A DNA stretch of 58,898 nucleotides from Chitinophaga pinensis (lineage in GTDB: Bacteria; Bacteroidota; Bacteroidia; Chitinophagales; UBA10324). The stretch lies in NCBI GenBank assembly GCA_945892775.1, contig CAMDDP010000015.1:1-58898 (forward strand), given 5' to 3'. The position numbers were made by a program, and so were the translations under genes. The notes beneath the pieces were generated by a model, which saw only the letters and a list, made by a program, of their open reading frames with translations, did no database searches and was not told the origin of the DNA. Positions 27,201 to 35,575 of this stretch are shown here, in pieces. The stretch's first letter is position 1, and every line of letters starts with the position of its first letter.

Positions 27201-28158
27201 GATAGGCATAATCATCAAAGTAGCTAAAGGTTTGATTGGGAGCCGAAGTTTCACTTCCTATTGTAGCAATCCTTTTTCCGTTTGTTTCTGCCACTTTCAA
27301 AAAATAATAAGTATAGTCAGAATACAAATGCTGAATATGATAAAATTGATTTGTACTGGTGTCTAAATTCCATCGATTTGGACTTTGACCATAAAACAAA
27401 ATGTAATCATCGTCATTAAATTTACCATCTTCTTCACCAACAACCGTTAACCCTATTTCTTTTAAGTCATCAGTTCTTACAGCACTATTGCTCTCCGGAA
27501 TCATTCCAGCACCTGAAAAATAAATCTTTAAATGCTTAGGATTAATCTGATTAACATTTAAGCCAAGCGAGGTTAAAAAAGATTTGTCAATTTTATAAAC
27601 ACCATCTTTATCTACACCTATTTTATACCAGCTACCCGTAGCCAAAACAGAATTTGAAGCGAATGATTTTAATCCATTACTTGACCCCTTTTCAGAATAG
27701 TTAGGTAGAAAAGAATATTCTAATTGAAAAGATTTTAATCTTTCAATGCTCCCACTAAAATTATTTTCTCTTAATGTTGGAATATAAACATCGGCTATAG
27801 GCATTCCTTTTTCATAGCCAACAGAAAAATAAGAAGGCTTTATGTCTTTTGGAATAACAAGAAAATTATTATCAGCAACATATTCATAAATGGCATTAAC
27901 AACTTTTATTTCAGGCGTAGTACTTAGCGGAAGTTTTATGGTTGTTGCATAAAGAGGAACTATTCCAGTTCGCGATAAATCATATTGTGCGCCACTGAAA
28001 TAAAAAGTCTTATGTTTTTTAAAATCAGGCATATCCACCTCCTTTGTAGTGGCTACCCAATTCAATAAAATGACCGGACTTGTAATGGCCTGAGCCAAAG
28101 ATTCGGAAGAATCTTTCAACAAAAAAAATGAAATAAATAAAAAAATACCTCTCTTCAT
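24280..28158 (-). CDS. porU: Type IX secretion system sortase PorU (gingipain-fold C25 peptidase)
   Basis: PorU removes the C-terminal signal of T9SS cargo and attaches it to anionic LPS at the cell surface. From ATG at 28158 it has 1,292 residues with a signal peptide (MKRGIFLFISFFLL, then ESLAQ). The C25 catalytic pair is His788 (YMGHGG) and Cys822 (ATCDFSNFDD). A T9SS-type C-terminal domain closes the protein (LNYPNPFTTQTEF, IYSVSGKLVKTI, GKGVYVYRVSI). The open frame continues 51 codons upstream, but that part would overlap the divergent sprF start and precede a clear signal peptide. It heads the porU-porV-ispF-purE run. Confidence 0.93.
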   Translation of the reverse strand: MKRGIFLFISFFLLKDSSESLAQAITSPVILLNWVATTKEVDMPDFKKHKTFYFSGAQYDLSRTGIVPLYATTIKLPLSTTPEIKVVNAIYEYVADNNFLVIPKDIKPSYFSVGYEKGMPIADVYIPTLRENNFSGSIERLKSFQLEYSFLPNYSEKGSSNGLKSFASNSVLATGSWYKIGVDKDGVYKIDKSFLTSLGLNVNQINPKHLKIYFSGAGMIPESNSAVRTDDLKEIGLTVVGEEDGKFNDDDYILFYGQSPNRWNLDTSTNQFYHIQHLYSDYTYYFLKVAETNGKRIATIGSETSAPNQTFSYFDDYAYHEADTANLLLSGRDWFGESFKYVLSQDFNFNFPNHLIETSALLKAAVASHTITGQGARNFSFNLNGISLGSIAIPETCGDYTCPAALSNTQIFSFVPNSDQLNVSLSYSSNADDANGWLNYLELNVKRGLIMSGDQMFFRVAASEGAGNISEFSIASSNAISVWDVTNPWLIKSILLNENGSAKSFVAKTDMLNEYVSFNGNLFFTPTNNGKIKNQNLHATPTTDYIIVSPEILKSSADELAKFHRATSTLKVRVFTTDQIYNEFGGGIGDVSSIRDFMKMLYDRANGDTSLMPKYLLLFGDGSFDYKNRIANNTNLVPTFESYESLSPIYSFNSDDFFGFLDDSEGGNLLASNIKMDIAVGRIPAKNESEAADVVNKIKVYKSPSSLGPWQNVVTFCADDEDGNTHINDADAIANYVYNYNPQFNIDKIYLDAFPQISTPGGARYPDVNTAISNRVYSGTLIFNYMGHGGYTGLAHERILSNTDFDGWTNLCKLPLFITATCDFSNFDDAEIVSAGERLILNPNGGAIGLVTTVRLVYSYANYDLNLNFMKQIFRVIDNNPITVGEALRIGKNNVTSDAVNNRKFTLLGDPAISLINSSNQVMTSSVKSHPVNSIPDTLKALEKITITGFIGDKNGIKISSYNGIVYPIVFDKSVNYQTLSNDPGSIVKTFLLQKNAIFNGKASVKNGDFTFTFIVPKDISYQYGFGKLSYYAQDGSSSANGYKSDVVVGGSADSFDIDNKGPKIDVFMNDEKFVYGGMTDENPTLYVKLNDESGINTVGNGIGHDVTGVKDEDSKNTFLLNEFYEANLDDYQSGTIHYGLKDLSEGRHNITVKAWDVYNNSNESQTEFIVASSAQAALSHVLNYPNPFTTQTEFMFEHNLLFGILQAKIEIYSVSGKLVKTILQSIDNGSRDGEACGGETITGSYRVNGIMWDGTDDFGDPIGKGVYVYRVSIKNDSGLKADTFEKLVLLK

Positions 28159-28192
28159 GAAACAAAATTGCAGGTTTAAATGTATAAACTGA

Positions 28193-28227
28193 CTTCCGAA
28201 AAGAAGATTTTTGTTGCACAACGGAAG
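28193..28227. repeat. Short inverted repeat in the porU/sprF divergent region
   Basis: CTTCCG (28193-28198) and CGGAAG (28222-28227) are reverse complements 23 bases apart, inside the 115-base gap between the divergent porU and sprF starts. It could be an operator half-site pair, but six-base arms can arise by chance. Confidence 0.25.
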
Positions 28228-28273
28228 AAAACAAGTCATATTGCGTTGATTCAAAAAATAAATTTTTATTCGG

Positions 28274-29263
28274 GTGATACACAAAAAACAATTAATAATC
28301 TTGTCAATCATCTTAACATTTTGTGAAATAACAAAAGCACAGGATGCAGAGTTCAGTCAGTTTCTAAATAATCCCCTGTATTTAAACGCTGCCTTTGCAG
28401 GGGTAGGGATTGGCCCACGATTTATTGCAAATTATAAAAATGAGTGGCCTGCCCTTGGCCACGCTTATACAACCTATTCTATTTCTTATGATCAGGATAT
28501 TGAAAAAATAAATGGAGGAATTGGACTTTCTGCTTTTTCAGATCAACAAGGAAATGGTCTTTATTCGAATTTGCAATTCACTGGTTTTTATTCCTACCAA
28601 TTCAAAATAAATAAAAATTATGCTTTAAAAACAGGATTTAGCACCTCCTATTCCCAATTAAAAATTGATTATGCTAATTTTATTTTTACAGATATGATTG
28701 ATGTAAATTCTGTTTCCATAACCAATTCAACAAGTGAAAATGCTCCTGCATTTCAAACAAAAAGCTATATTGACTTTGGAGCCGGATTTTTAATTTACAG
28801 TAAAAAAATATTTTTTGGTCTTGGAGCCATGCACCTCACACAGCCCAATGTCTCTTTTTATTCCGACAAAAAATCTGCTCTTCCCTTAAAACTGGCCTTG
28901 CACTTTGGATATGAATTCAAGAAAAATAAAAGATCAAAATCATTCTTTGCACCAAATTTCCTTTTGGTTCAACAGGGAAAATTTAGACAAATAAATGCAG
29001 GAATTATGACTGGAGTTGGCTCCTTAATAACAGGGGTAAATTATAGGTATACAATAAAAAATGCAGATGCTGTATCATTAATTTTTGGCGTGAAAAAAGG
29101 TGTTTTCAAAACAGCTTACAGCTATGACATTACAACATCAGGGTTGCGGGGGAAAAGTGGAGGAACTCATGAAATTTCAATTGCAGTAAATCTTGGCGAT
29201 AAAAAAAGCGCAGAAAAAGAAAGGGGGCTGAAAAGGCTTACTGAATGCCCCGACATACTTTGA
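28274..29263 (+). CDS. PorP/SprF family type IX secretion membrane protein
   Basis: An outer-membrane barrel of 329 residues from a family that anchors or helps secrete T9SS and gliding components; SprF is needed for the SprB adhesin. It opens with a signal peptide ending in TKAQ. The family hallmark follows at once: DAEFSQFLNNPLYLNAAFAG, then NYKNEWPAL and SYDQDIEKINGGIGLSAFSDQQGNG. The start codon is GTG; no better start precedes the signal peptide. It diverges from porU and lies 60 bases before gldJ, which has its own promoter. The paralogue type (PorP or SprF) cannot be settled here. Confidence 0.88.
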   Translation: MIHKKQLIILSIILTFCEITKAQDAEFSQFLNNPLYLNAAFAGVGIGPRFIANYKNEWPALGHAYTTYSISYDQDIEKINGGIGLSAFSDQQGNGLYSNLQFTGFYSYQFKINKNYALKTGFSTSYSQLKIDYANFIFTDMIDVNSVSITNSTSENAPAFQTKSYIDFGAGFLIYSKKIFFGLGAMHLTQPNVSFYSDKKSALPLKLALHFGYEFKKNKRSKSFFAPNFLLVQQGKFRQINAGIMTGVGSLITGVNYRYTIKNADAVSLIFGVKKGVFKTAYSYDITTSGLRGKSGGTHEISIAVNLGDKKSAEKERGLKRLTECPDIL

Positions 29264-29288
29264 AGAAACAATACTTTAACTATATTTG
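29259..29288 (+). promoter_or_regulatory. Promoter of gldJ: TTTG-N18-TATATTTG
   Basis: TTTG at 29259-29262 (overlapping the sprF stop) and TATATTTG at 29281-29288, an exact -7 match, are 18 bases apart, 35 bases before the gldJ ATG. Confidence 0.65.
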
Positions 29289-29323
29289 CGTTAATCAATT
29301 TTAATCCATCCAAATTCAATCAG

Positions 29324-30832
29324 ATGCTTAAAAGAATTTCATTATTACTAATTGCAGTAAGTGCGTTGTTTTTAACTTCTTGCAAGAAAGACAAATCAAC
29401 AACAACCGGTTGGAATTATAATGACTCCAAATGGGGCGGGTTTCAAGTATCGCTTAAGTTTAGAGGCCAACAAACAGGCCCCAACCTTGTATTAATACAA
29501 GGGGGACGCTTCACAATGGGAGCAACAGAACAAAATGTGCTTTATAGCAACGACAATACGCCAAGAACAGTTTCTGTACCATCATTTTATATGGACGAAA
29601 CAGAGGTGGCAAATGTTCATTATCGTGAATATTTATATTGGGTAAATCGCGTGTTTGGTGCTGATTTTCCTGAGGTTTATAGAAATGCTTTACCCGATAG
29701 TCTTTCATGGAGAAGACAGTTAGCATATAATGAGCCATATGTTGAATACTATTTCAGATATCCAGCTTATGATTTTTATCCTGTTATTGGGGTTACTTGG
29801 GTTCAAGCAAATGAATATTGTAAGTGGAGAACTGATCGTGTTAACGAGGGCATTATGGTTGACAAAGGGGTTCTAGATAAAAACAACACCCAAATTGGTC
29901 AAGATAACTTTAATACTGGTTCTTACATTGTAGGGCAGTACGAAGGAATGGTTAACAAAAATTTAAAAGACTTAAGCCCAAATGGAACAGGTAGAAGAAA
30001 GGTAAGAATTGAAGATGGTATCCTTTTACCTGAATATCGCTTGCCTACAGAAGCAGAATGGGAATACGCTTCATTAGCATTAATTGGAAATAACCCATAC
30101 GCAGGGGAAGAAACAATAACTGACAGAAAAATTTACCCTTGGAATAATGATGTTCTTCGTGATTCTAAACATGGTTCATGGCAAGGTGATTTTTTAGCTA
30201 ACTACAAACGTGATCGTGGTGATAATATGGGTATTGCAGGTGGGTTAAATGATGCGGCCGATATTACTGCCCCTATTTATTCTTACTTGCCTAATGATTT
30301 TGGCCTATACAATATGGCTGGTAATGTAAGTGAGTGGGTAATGGATATTTATCGTCCTTATACTTTTTATGACGATGTGGACTTTAATTCTTTTCGTGGT
30401 AATGTATTTGATAAAGATAGTTTAGATGAAGATTTTGCTCATGTCGATAAAGATAGTCTTGGTCGAATAGTAAAAATTCCAGTTTCAGAGCAAGAAAACC
30501 TAAATCGTTTAAACTATAAGAAATCAAATGTGATTGACTACCTGGATGGCGATAGCTCTTCATGGACCGAATATCAATATGAAATTTCATCATTAATAAA
30601 TAACAAAGCAAGGGTTTACAAAGGAGCCTCTTGGTCTGACCGTGCTTATTGGATGTCACCTGGAACTCGTCGTTACTTGGATGAAAATCAGGACTTGTCG
30701 ACTTTAGGATTTCGTTGCGCAATGGCTCGTTTAGGTAGTCCGATGGGTAATGAAACTAAAGCTGGAAATTACTTTAAAGTTAAAAGCAATAAAAAATTAG
30801 ATAGCAAAGGATATAAGAAAGCAAATAAATAA
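29324..30832 (+). CDS. gldJ: Gliding motility / type IX secretion lipoprotein GldJ
   Basis: A lipoprotein of the outer-membrane-associated T9SS ring with a formylglycine-generating-enzyme (SUMF1) fold but no enzyme role. The lipobox is LFLTSC with Cys20. Motifs in order: VLIQGGRFTMGATE, SFYMDETEVANVHYREYLYWVNRVF, GVTWVQANEYCKWRTDRVNE, YRLPTEAEWEYAS, MAGNVSEWVMDIYRP and GFRCAMARLG. The WRTDRVNE stretch and long middle insert fit GldJ better than its relative GldK. At 502 residues it is near normal length. It has its own promoter and a strong terminator downstream. Confidence 0.88.
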   Translation: MLKRISLLLIAVSALFLTSCKKDKSTTTGWNYNDSKWGGFQVSLKFRGQQTGPNLVLIQGGRFTMGATEQNVLYSNDNTPRTVSVPSFYMDETEVANVHYREYLYWVNRVFGADFPEVYRNALPDSLSWRRQLAYNEPYVEYYFRYPAYDFYPVIGVTWVQANEYCKWRTDRVNEGIMVDKGVLDKNNTQIGQDNFNTGSYIVGQYEGMVNKNLKDLSPNGTGRRKVRIEDGILLPEYRLPTEAEWEYASLALIGNNPYAGEETITDRKIYPWNNDVLRDSKHGSWQGDFLANYKRDRGDNMGIAGGLNDAADITAPIYSYLPNDFGLYNMAGNVSEWVMDIYRPYTFYDDVDFNSFRGNVFDKDSLDEDFAHVDKDSLGRIVKIPVSEQENLNRLNYKKSNVIDYLDGDSSSWTEYQYEISSLINNKARVYKGASWSDRAYWMSPGTRRYLDENQDLSTLGFRCAMARLGSPMGNETKAGNYFKVKSNKKLDSKGYKKANK

Positions 30833-30850
30833 TTCTGTGTAGAAAAATAT

Positions 30851-30893
30851 AAAAGTCCTGGTCAGCATTTTGCTGATCAGGACTTTTACTTTT
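30851..30893 (+). terminator. Rho-independent terminator after gldJ
   Basis: A 17-base-pair stem, AAAAGTCCTGGTCAGCA pairing with TGCTGATCAGGACTTTT (one G-U pair), closes a three-base TTT loop and runs into TACTTTT. It ends gldJ transcription 17-25 bases before murF, so murF needs its own promoter. Confidence 0.9.
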
Positions 30894-30909
30894 AAGCCAA
30901 ATCTGTTAA

Positions 30910-32205
30910 ATGACTATTAGCGAACTTTATCATTTATATATTTCTTCCTCCGGCATTTGTACCGATACAAGAAAAATTCAAAGGGGATGTTTATTCTTCG
31001 CGTTGAAAGGGCCTAATTTTAACGCAAATGAATTTGCAAAAAAAGCAATAAGAGAGGGTGCCGATAAAGCCGTAATAGATGAAAAAGAATTTTTTATTGA
31101 AGGAAAAACTATTTTAGTTGATAATACACTTACAACACTTCAGGAATTAGCAAGACATCACCGCAGACAATTCAAATGTCCAGTTATTGCAATAACAGGT
31201 AGTAATGGAAAAACAACTACAAAGGAATTAACCCACTCGGTTCTCTCCTCATCTTTAAAAACGTATGGAACAAAAGGCAACTTAAATAACCATATTGGCG
31301 TACCGCTTACACTTCTTTCTATTCCAATAGAGGCAGAAATGATTGTGGTTGAATTAGGTGCCAATCATCTAAATGAAAATAAAATATTATGTAAAATTGC
31401 AGAGCCTGACTATGGAATAATTACCAATAATGGTAAAGATCATTTGGAAGGATATGGCAGTATTGAAGGGGTGAGAATAGGAAATGGTGAAGTATATAAA
31501 TTTTTAAAAGAGAAGAACTCTACTGCTTTTGTTTCAGCCTATCAGGAAGATTTGATTTTATATTCCGAAGGAATGGACCGGATAATTTATGGAAATCATG
31601 AGAGTTCAATTGTGAAAGCTGAGGCCATGAATTCCTTTCCGTATCTGAAAGCAAAATTTTTATTTTCTGATGGTGAAACTTTTGAAGCCCAAACTCAATT
31701 GGTTGGAAAATATAATATTGAAAACATTTTGGCTGCCGCTTCAATCGGGTATCATTTTAAAGTGTCGAAAGAAAAAATTAAAAATGCCATTGAAAATTAT
31801 AAGCCGGCAAACAATCGTTCTCAACAACAGCTAAAAGATGGCAATTCATTTATTCTGGATGCCTACAACGCAAATCCAAGTAGCATGGAATTGGCGCTTG
31901 AAAATTTTGCTGAATTTCCCGTTGCAAATAAAATTGTGGTTTTAGGTGATATGGCTGAATTAGGAGAATATTCAGATGCAGAACATGATTTAATCTTAAA
32001 ACAAATTAAAACACTTTCATTAAAAGAAATATGGTTAGTCGGAAATGAATTTTTAAAAGCAAGTTCCAAATACCAAAATGAAAACATCAGAACATTTGAA
32101 AATGTTGACGCTTTAAAAAAATATTATCAGCAACAGAAAATCACAGGATATTACTTTTTGTTAAAAGGATCTCGTGTAAATAAATTAGAGAAAATGCTTG
32201 AATAA
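30910..32205 (+). CDS. murF: UDP-N-acetylmuramoyl-tripeptide--D-alanyl-D-alanine ligase
   Basis: MurF adds D-Ala-D-Ala to the UDP-MurNAc-tripeptide, finishing the cytoplasmic peptidoglycan precursor. The 431-residue protein has the N-terminal substrate domain (CTDTRKIQRGCLFFALKG), the ATP loop GSNGKTT (97-103), NNHIGVPLTLL and the C-terminal domain motif LDAYNANPSSME. It follows the gldJ terminator closely. Its stop lies two bases from the convergent prfA stop. Confidence 0.96.
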   Translation: MTISELYHLYISSSGICTDTRKIQRGCLFFALKGPNFNANEFAKKAIREGADKAVIDEKEFFIEGKTILVDNTLTTLQELARHHRRQFKCPVIAITGSNGKTTTKELTHSVLSSSLKTYGTKGNLNNHIGVPLTLLSIPIEAEMIVVELGANHLNENKILCKIAEPDYGIITNNGKDHLEGYGSIEGVRIGNGEVYKFLKEKNSTAFVSAYQEDLILYSEGMDRIIYGNHESSIVKAEAMNSFPYLKAKFLFSDGETFEAQTQLVGKYNIENILAAASIGYHFKVSKEKIKNAIENYKPANNRSQQQLKDGNSFILDAYNANPSSMELALENFAEFPVANKIVVLGDMAELGEYSDAEHDLILKQIKTLSLKEIWLVGNEFLKASSKYQNENIRTFENVDALKKYYQQQKITGYYFLLKGSRVNKLEKMLE

Positions 32206-32207
32206 AA

Positions 32208-33293
32208 TTACACACCAACTGTACTCTCCTTCATCAGTTCTGCATTCTCAGCCATCTGTAATGCATCCAGCATTTCCTGAATATTTCCATTGATGAAATC
32301 AGGTAAAGTATAAACGGTCATTCCGATGCGGTGATCGGTTACACGACCTTGCGGATAATTATAAGTGCGAATTTTTGCAGAGCGGTCGCCACTGCTCACC
32401 ATTGATTTTCTTTTCGCTGCAATTTCTCCTTCATGCTTTCGAACTGCAGCCTCATACAATCTTGTGCGCAACATCTTCATCGCCTTTTCACGATTGCCCA
32501 ATTGCGAACGCTCGGTCTGGCACATCACCACCAATCCGGTTGGAATGTGTGTGAGCAAAACTTTTGTTTCAACTTTATTTACATTCTGCCCCCCTGCACC
32601 ACCGCTTCGTGCGGTTTCCATTTTCACATCGGCATCACGAACTTCCACATCCACTTCTTCAGCTTCGGGCATCACTGCAACTGTTGCTGCACTTGTATGC
32701 ACACGACCTTGCGCTTCCGTTGCAGGAACACGCTGCACGCGATGCACTCCCGATTCAAATTTTAATGTGCCGTAAACATTTTCGCCGCTCACTTCAAATA
32801 TTACTTCTTTGTAACCGCCCATTGTGCCGGGGCTGTCACTCACTAATTCCAGTTTCCATTTTCTTGATTCGCAATAGCGGATATACATGCGATACAATTC
32901 GCCGGCAAATAAACTTGCTTCATCACCACCAGTACCGGCGCGAATTTCAATCACCGCATTTTTTTCGTCAGTCGGATCTTTAGGTAATAGCAACAAGCGA
33001 ATGGCTTCTTCCGATTTTAATTTTTCATCTTCCAAACCATCGAGTTCACCTTTCGCCATCTGTTTGAACTCATCATCTTTTTCAGTTTCAATAATGTAAC
33101 GGTTGTTTTCAATGTTGCTTAAAATGACTTTATATTTTTCAAACTCCTCCACCACTTTTTGCAATTCTTTGTACGACTTATTCAATTGCACATACAAACG
33201 CTGATCAGCAATTTTCCGTGGGTCGTTCAACTGCAATTCTAAATCCTGCCATTTCTCTTTTATTGATTGGAGTCTGTTAACTAATTCGTTCAT
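32208..33293 (-). CDS. prfA: Peptide chain release factor 1
   Basis: RF1 reads UAA and UAG and triggers hydrolysis of peptidyl-tRNA. The 361-residue protein has the anticodon-like PAT motif at 190-192 ([10 protein letters not shown]), which marks RF1 rather than RF2, and the catalytic GGQ at 234-236 ([10 protein letters not shown]). The N-terminal domain is a long helical coil (residues 1-110). It starts six bases after the propeller-like gene and is last in its operon. Confidence 0.97.
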   Translation of the reverse strand: MNELVNRLQSIKEKWQDLELQLNDPRKIADQRLYVQLNKSYKELQKVVEEFEKYKVILSNIENNRYIIETEKDDEFKQMAKGELDGLEDEKLKSEEAIRLLLLPKDPTDEKNAVIEIRAGTGGDEASLFAGELYRMYIRYCESRKWKLELVSDSPGTMGGYKEVIFEVSGENVYGTLKFESGVHRVQRVPATEAQGRVHTSAATVAVMPEAEEVDVEVRDADVKMETARSGGAGGQNVNKVETKVLLTHIPTGLVVMCQTERSQLGNREKAMKMLRTRLYEAAVRKHEGEIAAKRKSMVSSGDRSAKIRTYNYPQGRVTDHRIGMTVYTLPDFINGNIQEMLDALQMAENAELMKESTVGV

Positions 33294-33299
33294 GATTTT

Positions 33300-34034
33300 T
33301 TAGTAGGGGTACAAAACTATTTGATTTTGTTTCAACAGATAAATTCGATGCGACTCTATGCGCATCTGCATGGCCGTATCTGGTAATTCGCTAGAATATT
33401 CGCCCATTGAATTTAACTGATAAATCAGTGCCTTATTCTTATTTTTAAAGATGAGTTGTTTATTCTTTATCTGAAAATAGGTGACACCTTTTACGGGTAT
33501 TTTATTTATAAAATTGGCAAACTGATCAAAAACAAAGACTCCCAGTGATGAGTCAGAAACATATACATGCTGATTTTCTTCAATCATTAAATAAGGTTGA
33601 AACTGTTTTTCCGAAATGAATTGCAATGTTGCACCCTCGATTATTACCTGCAATTGTGAATTGATTTTTTTTAACCGCTGGTCGGCTTCATCATATACCC
33701 AAAAATCTCCATCCTGAGATAAACAGGCAACAGGCGGCTGTATAATTCCCAATGATGAAAGATTGGTTTCCGAAATTTCAGAAAGTGTATTGTCTAGCCA
33801 AACGATGGTGTTAAAATCTTTATAGTACACCATCAATTTCAAAGGGTTCGAAACATCTAAACTGGTTGGCTGCCCCAATAATTTGTTACTATAAGTATGA
33901 AGTAATAATCCCGTTGAATCATATTTCACTACTTGATTTTCAATAGTAACGGCATAAATATTTTTTAGATTATCCGTATTAAAAAATAAAGCATGAACCT
34001 GAATAAAAAACAGAATGTGCCACAATGGTTCCAT
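33300..34034 (-). CDS. Unknown protein, possibly a beta-propeller, probably exported
   Basis: A 244-residue protein I cannot assign. The start has a hydrophobic stretch (LWHILFFIQVHALFF) that could act as a signal or anchor. The body is a series of short strands with aromatic and acidic turns (VVKYDSTGLLLHTY, DGDFWVYDEADQRLKKIN, HVYVSDSSLGVFVFDQFANFINKIP), the pattern of a beta-propeller in which each blade reads out a variable. No catalytic motif is visible. The start shares one base with the lpxH stop (TAATG), so it is made with LpxH and RF1. An envelope role is a guess from that link. Confidence 0.7.
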   Translation of the reverse strand: MEPLWHILFFIQVHALFFNTDNLKNIYAVTIENQVVKYDSTGLLLHTYSNKLLGQPTSLDVSNPLKLMVYYKDFNTIVWLDNTLSEISETNLSSLGIIQPPVACLSQDGDFWVYDEADQRLKKINSQLQVIIEGATLQFISEKQFQPYLMIEENQHVYVSDSSLGVFVFDQFANFINKIPVKGVTYFQIKNKQLIFKNKNKALIYQLNSMGEYSSELPDTAMQMRIESHRIYLLKQNQIVLYPY

Positions 34035-34804
34035 TATTTCTGATAATATTTTAACTCCAGATTTTTTCCATCGAAAGTTGCATAGCTAAAAAAACGCAAC
34101 CAGTCACCAAGATTAATATACCGACTTTTTTCATTGAGCGAATAATCAATTGCCAAATGACGATGGCCAAAAATAAAGTAATCAATCTGTTCCTCCTTCA
34201 ATTTTTCCCTTGCATAACCAATCAACCATTCTTTCTCTTCTCCTAGAAATTTTTCTCTCACTTCACCATTCAGAAAACGATTATTATAACTCCATTTTTT
34301 TCCAATCCAAATCGCAAAATTTGGATGCAAACGCGCAAACAGCCACCGAAAAACTCGTGCATGAAATATTTTCTTAATCACTTTGTATTTGTAATCACCA
34401 GGTCCTAACCCATCGCCGTGACCTAGCATAAATTTTTTACTATTACAAACAAACTGCACTTCTTTATTAAAGATTGGAATGCCCATTTCTTCAGTGAAAT
34501 AATTCTTCATCCACTGATCATGATTGCCAGAAAAAAAATAAATTGGAATGTTTTTATCGCGCAGCTCCGCCAGTTTTCCCAATACACGAACAAAACCCTT
34601 CGGAACCACCTGCTTGTATTCAAACCAGAAATCGAACAAATCGCCCAGAATAAAAATACACTGAGCGTCTTTTGAAATTTCATCTAGCCACTGAACAAAT
34701 AATTTTTCGCGTACTAAACTTTTCTCCCGAGTCGGTACACCAAGATGTAGATCAGAAGCAAAATAAATTTTCTTTCCGCTTTCAACGGCTGCTGGAAACT
34801 GCAT
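34034..34804 (-). CDS. lpxH: UDP-2,3-diacylglucosamine diphosphatase (LpxH family)
   Basis: Removes UMP from UDP-diacylglucosamine to give lipid X in lipid A synthesis. This calcineurin-like metallophosphoesterase (256 residues) has all metal motifs: FASDLHLG (Asp18, His20), LGDLFDFWFEY (54-64), SGNHDQW, and GHGDGLGPGD, with FGHRH near the C-terminus. KYKVIKKIFH and the aromatic residues after it fit LpxH rather than generic phosphatases. It overlaps both neighbours by one base (TGATG upstream, TAATG downstream). Confidence 0.9.
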   Translation of the reverse strand: MQFPAAVESGKKIYFASDLHLGVPTREKSLVREKLFVQWLDEISKDAQCIFILGDLFDFWFEYKQVVPKGFVRVLGKLAELRDKNIPIYFFSGNHDQWMKNYFTEEMGIPIFNKEVQFVCNSKKFMLGHGDGLGPGDYKYKVIKKIFHARVFRWLFARLHPNFAIWIGKKWSYNNRFLNGEVREKFLGEEKEWLIGYAREKLKEEQIDYFIFGHRHLAIDYSLNEKSRYINLGDWLRFFSYATFDGKNLELKYYQK

Positions 34805-35448
34805 CAGCGAATAGGATCGTCAATCAAAAAAACATAAACTTCTTTCGGGCCGTGTGCACCGAGCACCAAAGTTTTTTCAATATCAGCAGTGCGACTAGGC
34901 CCTGTTGCAATCGATATCATACTCGGCATATTTCCCTGATATTTCTGCATCACCAACTGCGTTGCATCCTTAATATCAAAAACCAATTGCGAAGTATAAG
35001 CAACCACGATATGTATAGGAGGATAAATAGATAAACTTCTTCCACTCCCCTGCTTACTTGAAAGCAAGATGCCACCAGTACGAGCAATTAAACATTCGCA
35101 CAGTGTAACTCCTGCATCTGCCTTATCAATGGTTTTTCCAACTCGACATTTATTAAAATCAGAGCGTTGAAATAAATCCTGCAAAGGTTTATCCCAGCAA
35201 TACAAATGGTTCCAGCCCTTCTCATTAGCAACCGACGAAATAGATTGAATGAATTCAGCAATGTTTTCGCAATAAATAAAATTACCCTGAACTTTTATGA
35301 ACTGCTCAGCAAAAAGAATATCCAATGTATCATTGGGTATAGGATATACCGAAGCACTTTGATCAATATTAGGAAAAGGAACGGTGGTGGAATGAATGAG
35401 CGCCTTCCGAATTTTTTTCAGCACGCGCTCCTTACTGGTTGGCTCCAT
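34804..35448 (-). CDS. LUD domain protein (LutC/YkgG-like)
   Basis: A 214-residue LUD-domain protein. Landmarks are TIDKADAGVTLCECLIARTGGILLSSK (split as ADAGVTLCEC and ARTGGILL) and ATGPSRTADIEKTLVLGAHGPKEVYVFLID. LutC in Bacillus is one of three proteins for lactate oxidation with LutA and LutB, neither of which is nearby. Single LUD proteins occur in Bacteroidota without known role. It heads the operon LUD-lpxH-propeller-prfA and has a TATTTTTG promoter box 18 bases upstream. Confidence 0.82.
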   Translation of the reverse strand: MEPTSKERVLKKIRKALIHSTTVPFPNIDQSASVYPIPNDTLDILFAEQFIKVQGNFIYCENIAEFIQSISSVANEKGWNHLYCWDKPLQDLFQRSDFNKCRVGKTIDKADAGVTLCECLIARTGGILLSSKQGSGRSLSIYPPIHIVVAYTSQLVFDIKDATQLVMQKYQGNMPSMISIATGPSRTADIEKTLVLGAHGPKEVYVFLIDDPIR

Positions 35449-35465
35449 AGTGTTTGTTAGTAGTG

Positions 35466-35473
35466 CAAAAATA
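35466..35473 (-). promoter_or_regulatory. -7 promoter element for the LUD-lpxH-prfA operon
   Basis: On the minus strand TATTTTTG matches TAnnTTTG, ending 17 bases before the ATG at 35448. I see no matching -33 box. Confidence 0.5.
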
Positions 35474-35549
35474 GAAATAAGCGTTTAACAATTTATTATC
35501 AATTGGCAAGAACAATTTTCTAAATTCAATCAGGATTAATACTGCTTTC

Positions 35550-35557
35550 TATATTTG
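35550..35557 (+). promoter_or_regulatory. -7 promoter element for oppA
   Basis: TATATTTG is an exact -7 match ending 18 bases before the ATG at 35576. It overlaps a TTG at 35555 that opens the same frame, which makes that upstream start implausible. Confidence 0.5.
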
Positions 35558-35575
35558 TTTCGTTCAATCATCAAA

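Noticed and set aside
28159-28311. N-terminal extension of PorU by 51 codons
   Set aside because: It overlaps the divergent sprF start and precedes a clear signal peptide beginning at 28158.
32365-32983. Three overlapping plus-strand frames of 110-139 residues
   Set aside because: All are antisense to the conserved core of prfA and show no family-like sequence.
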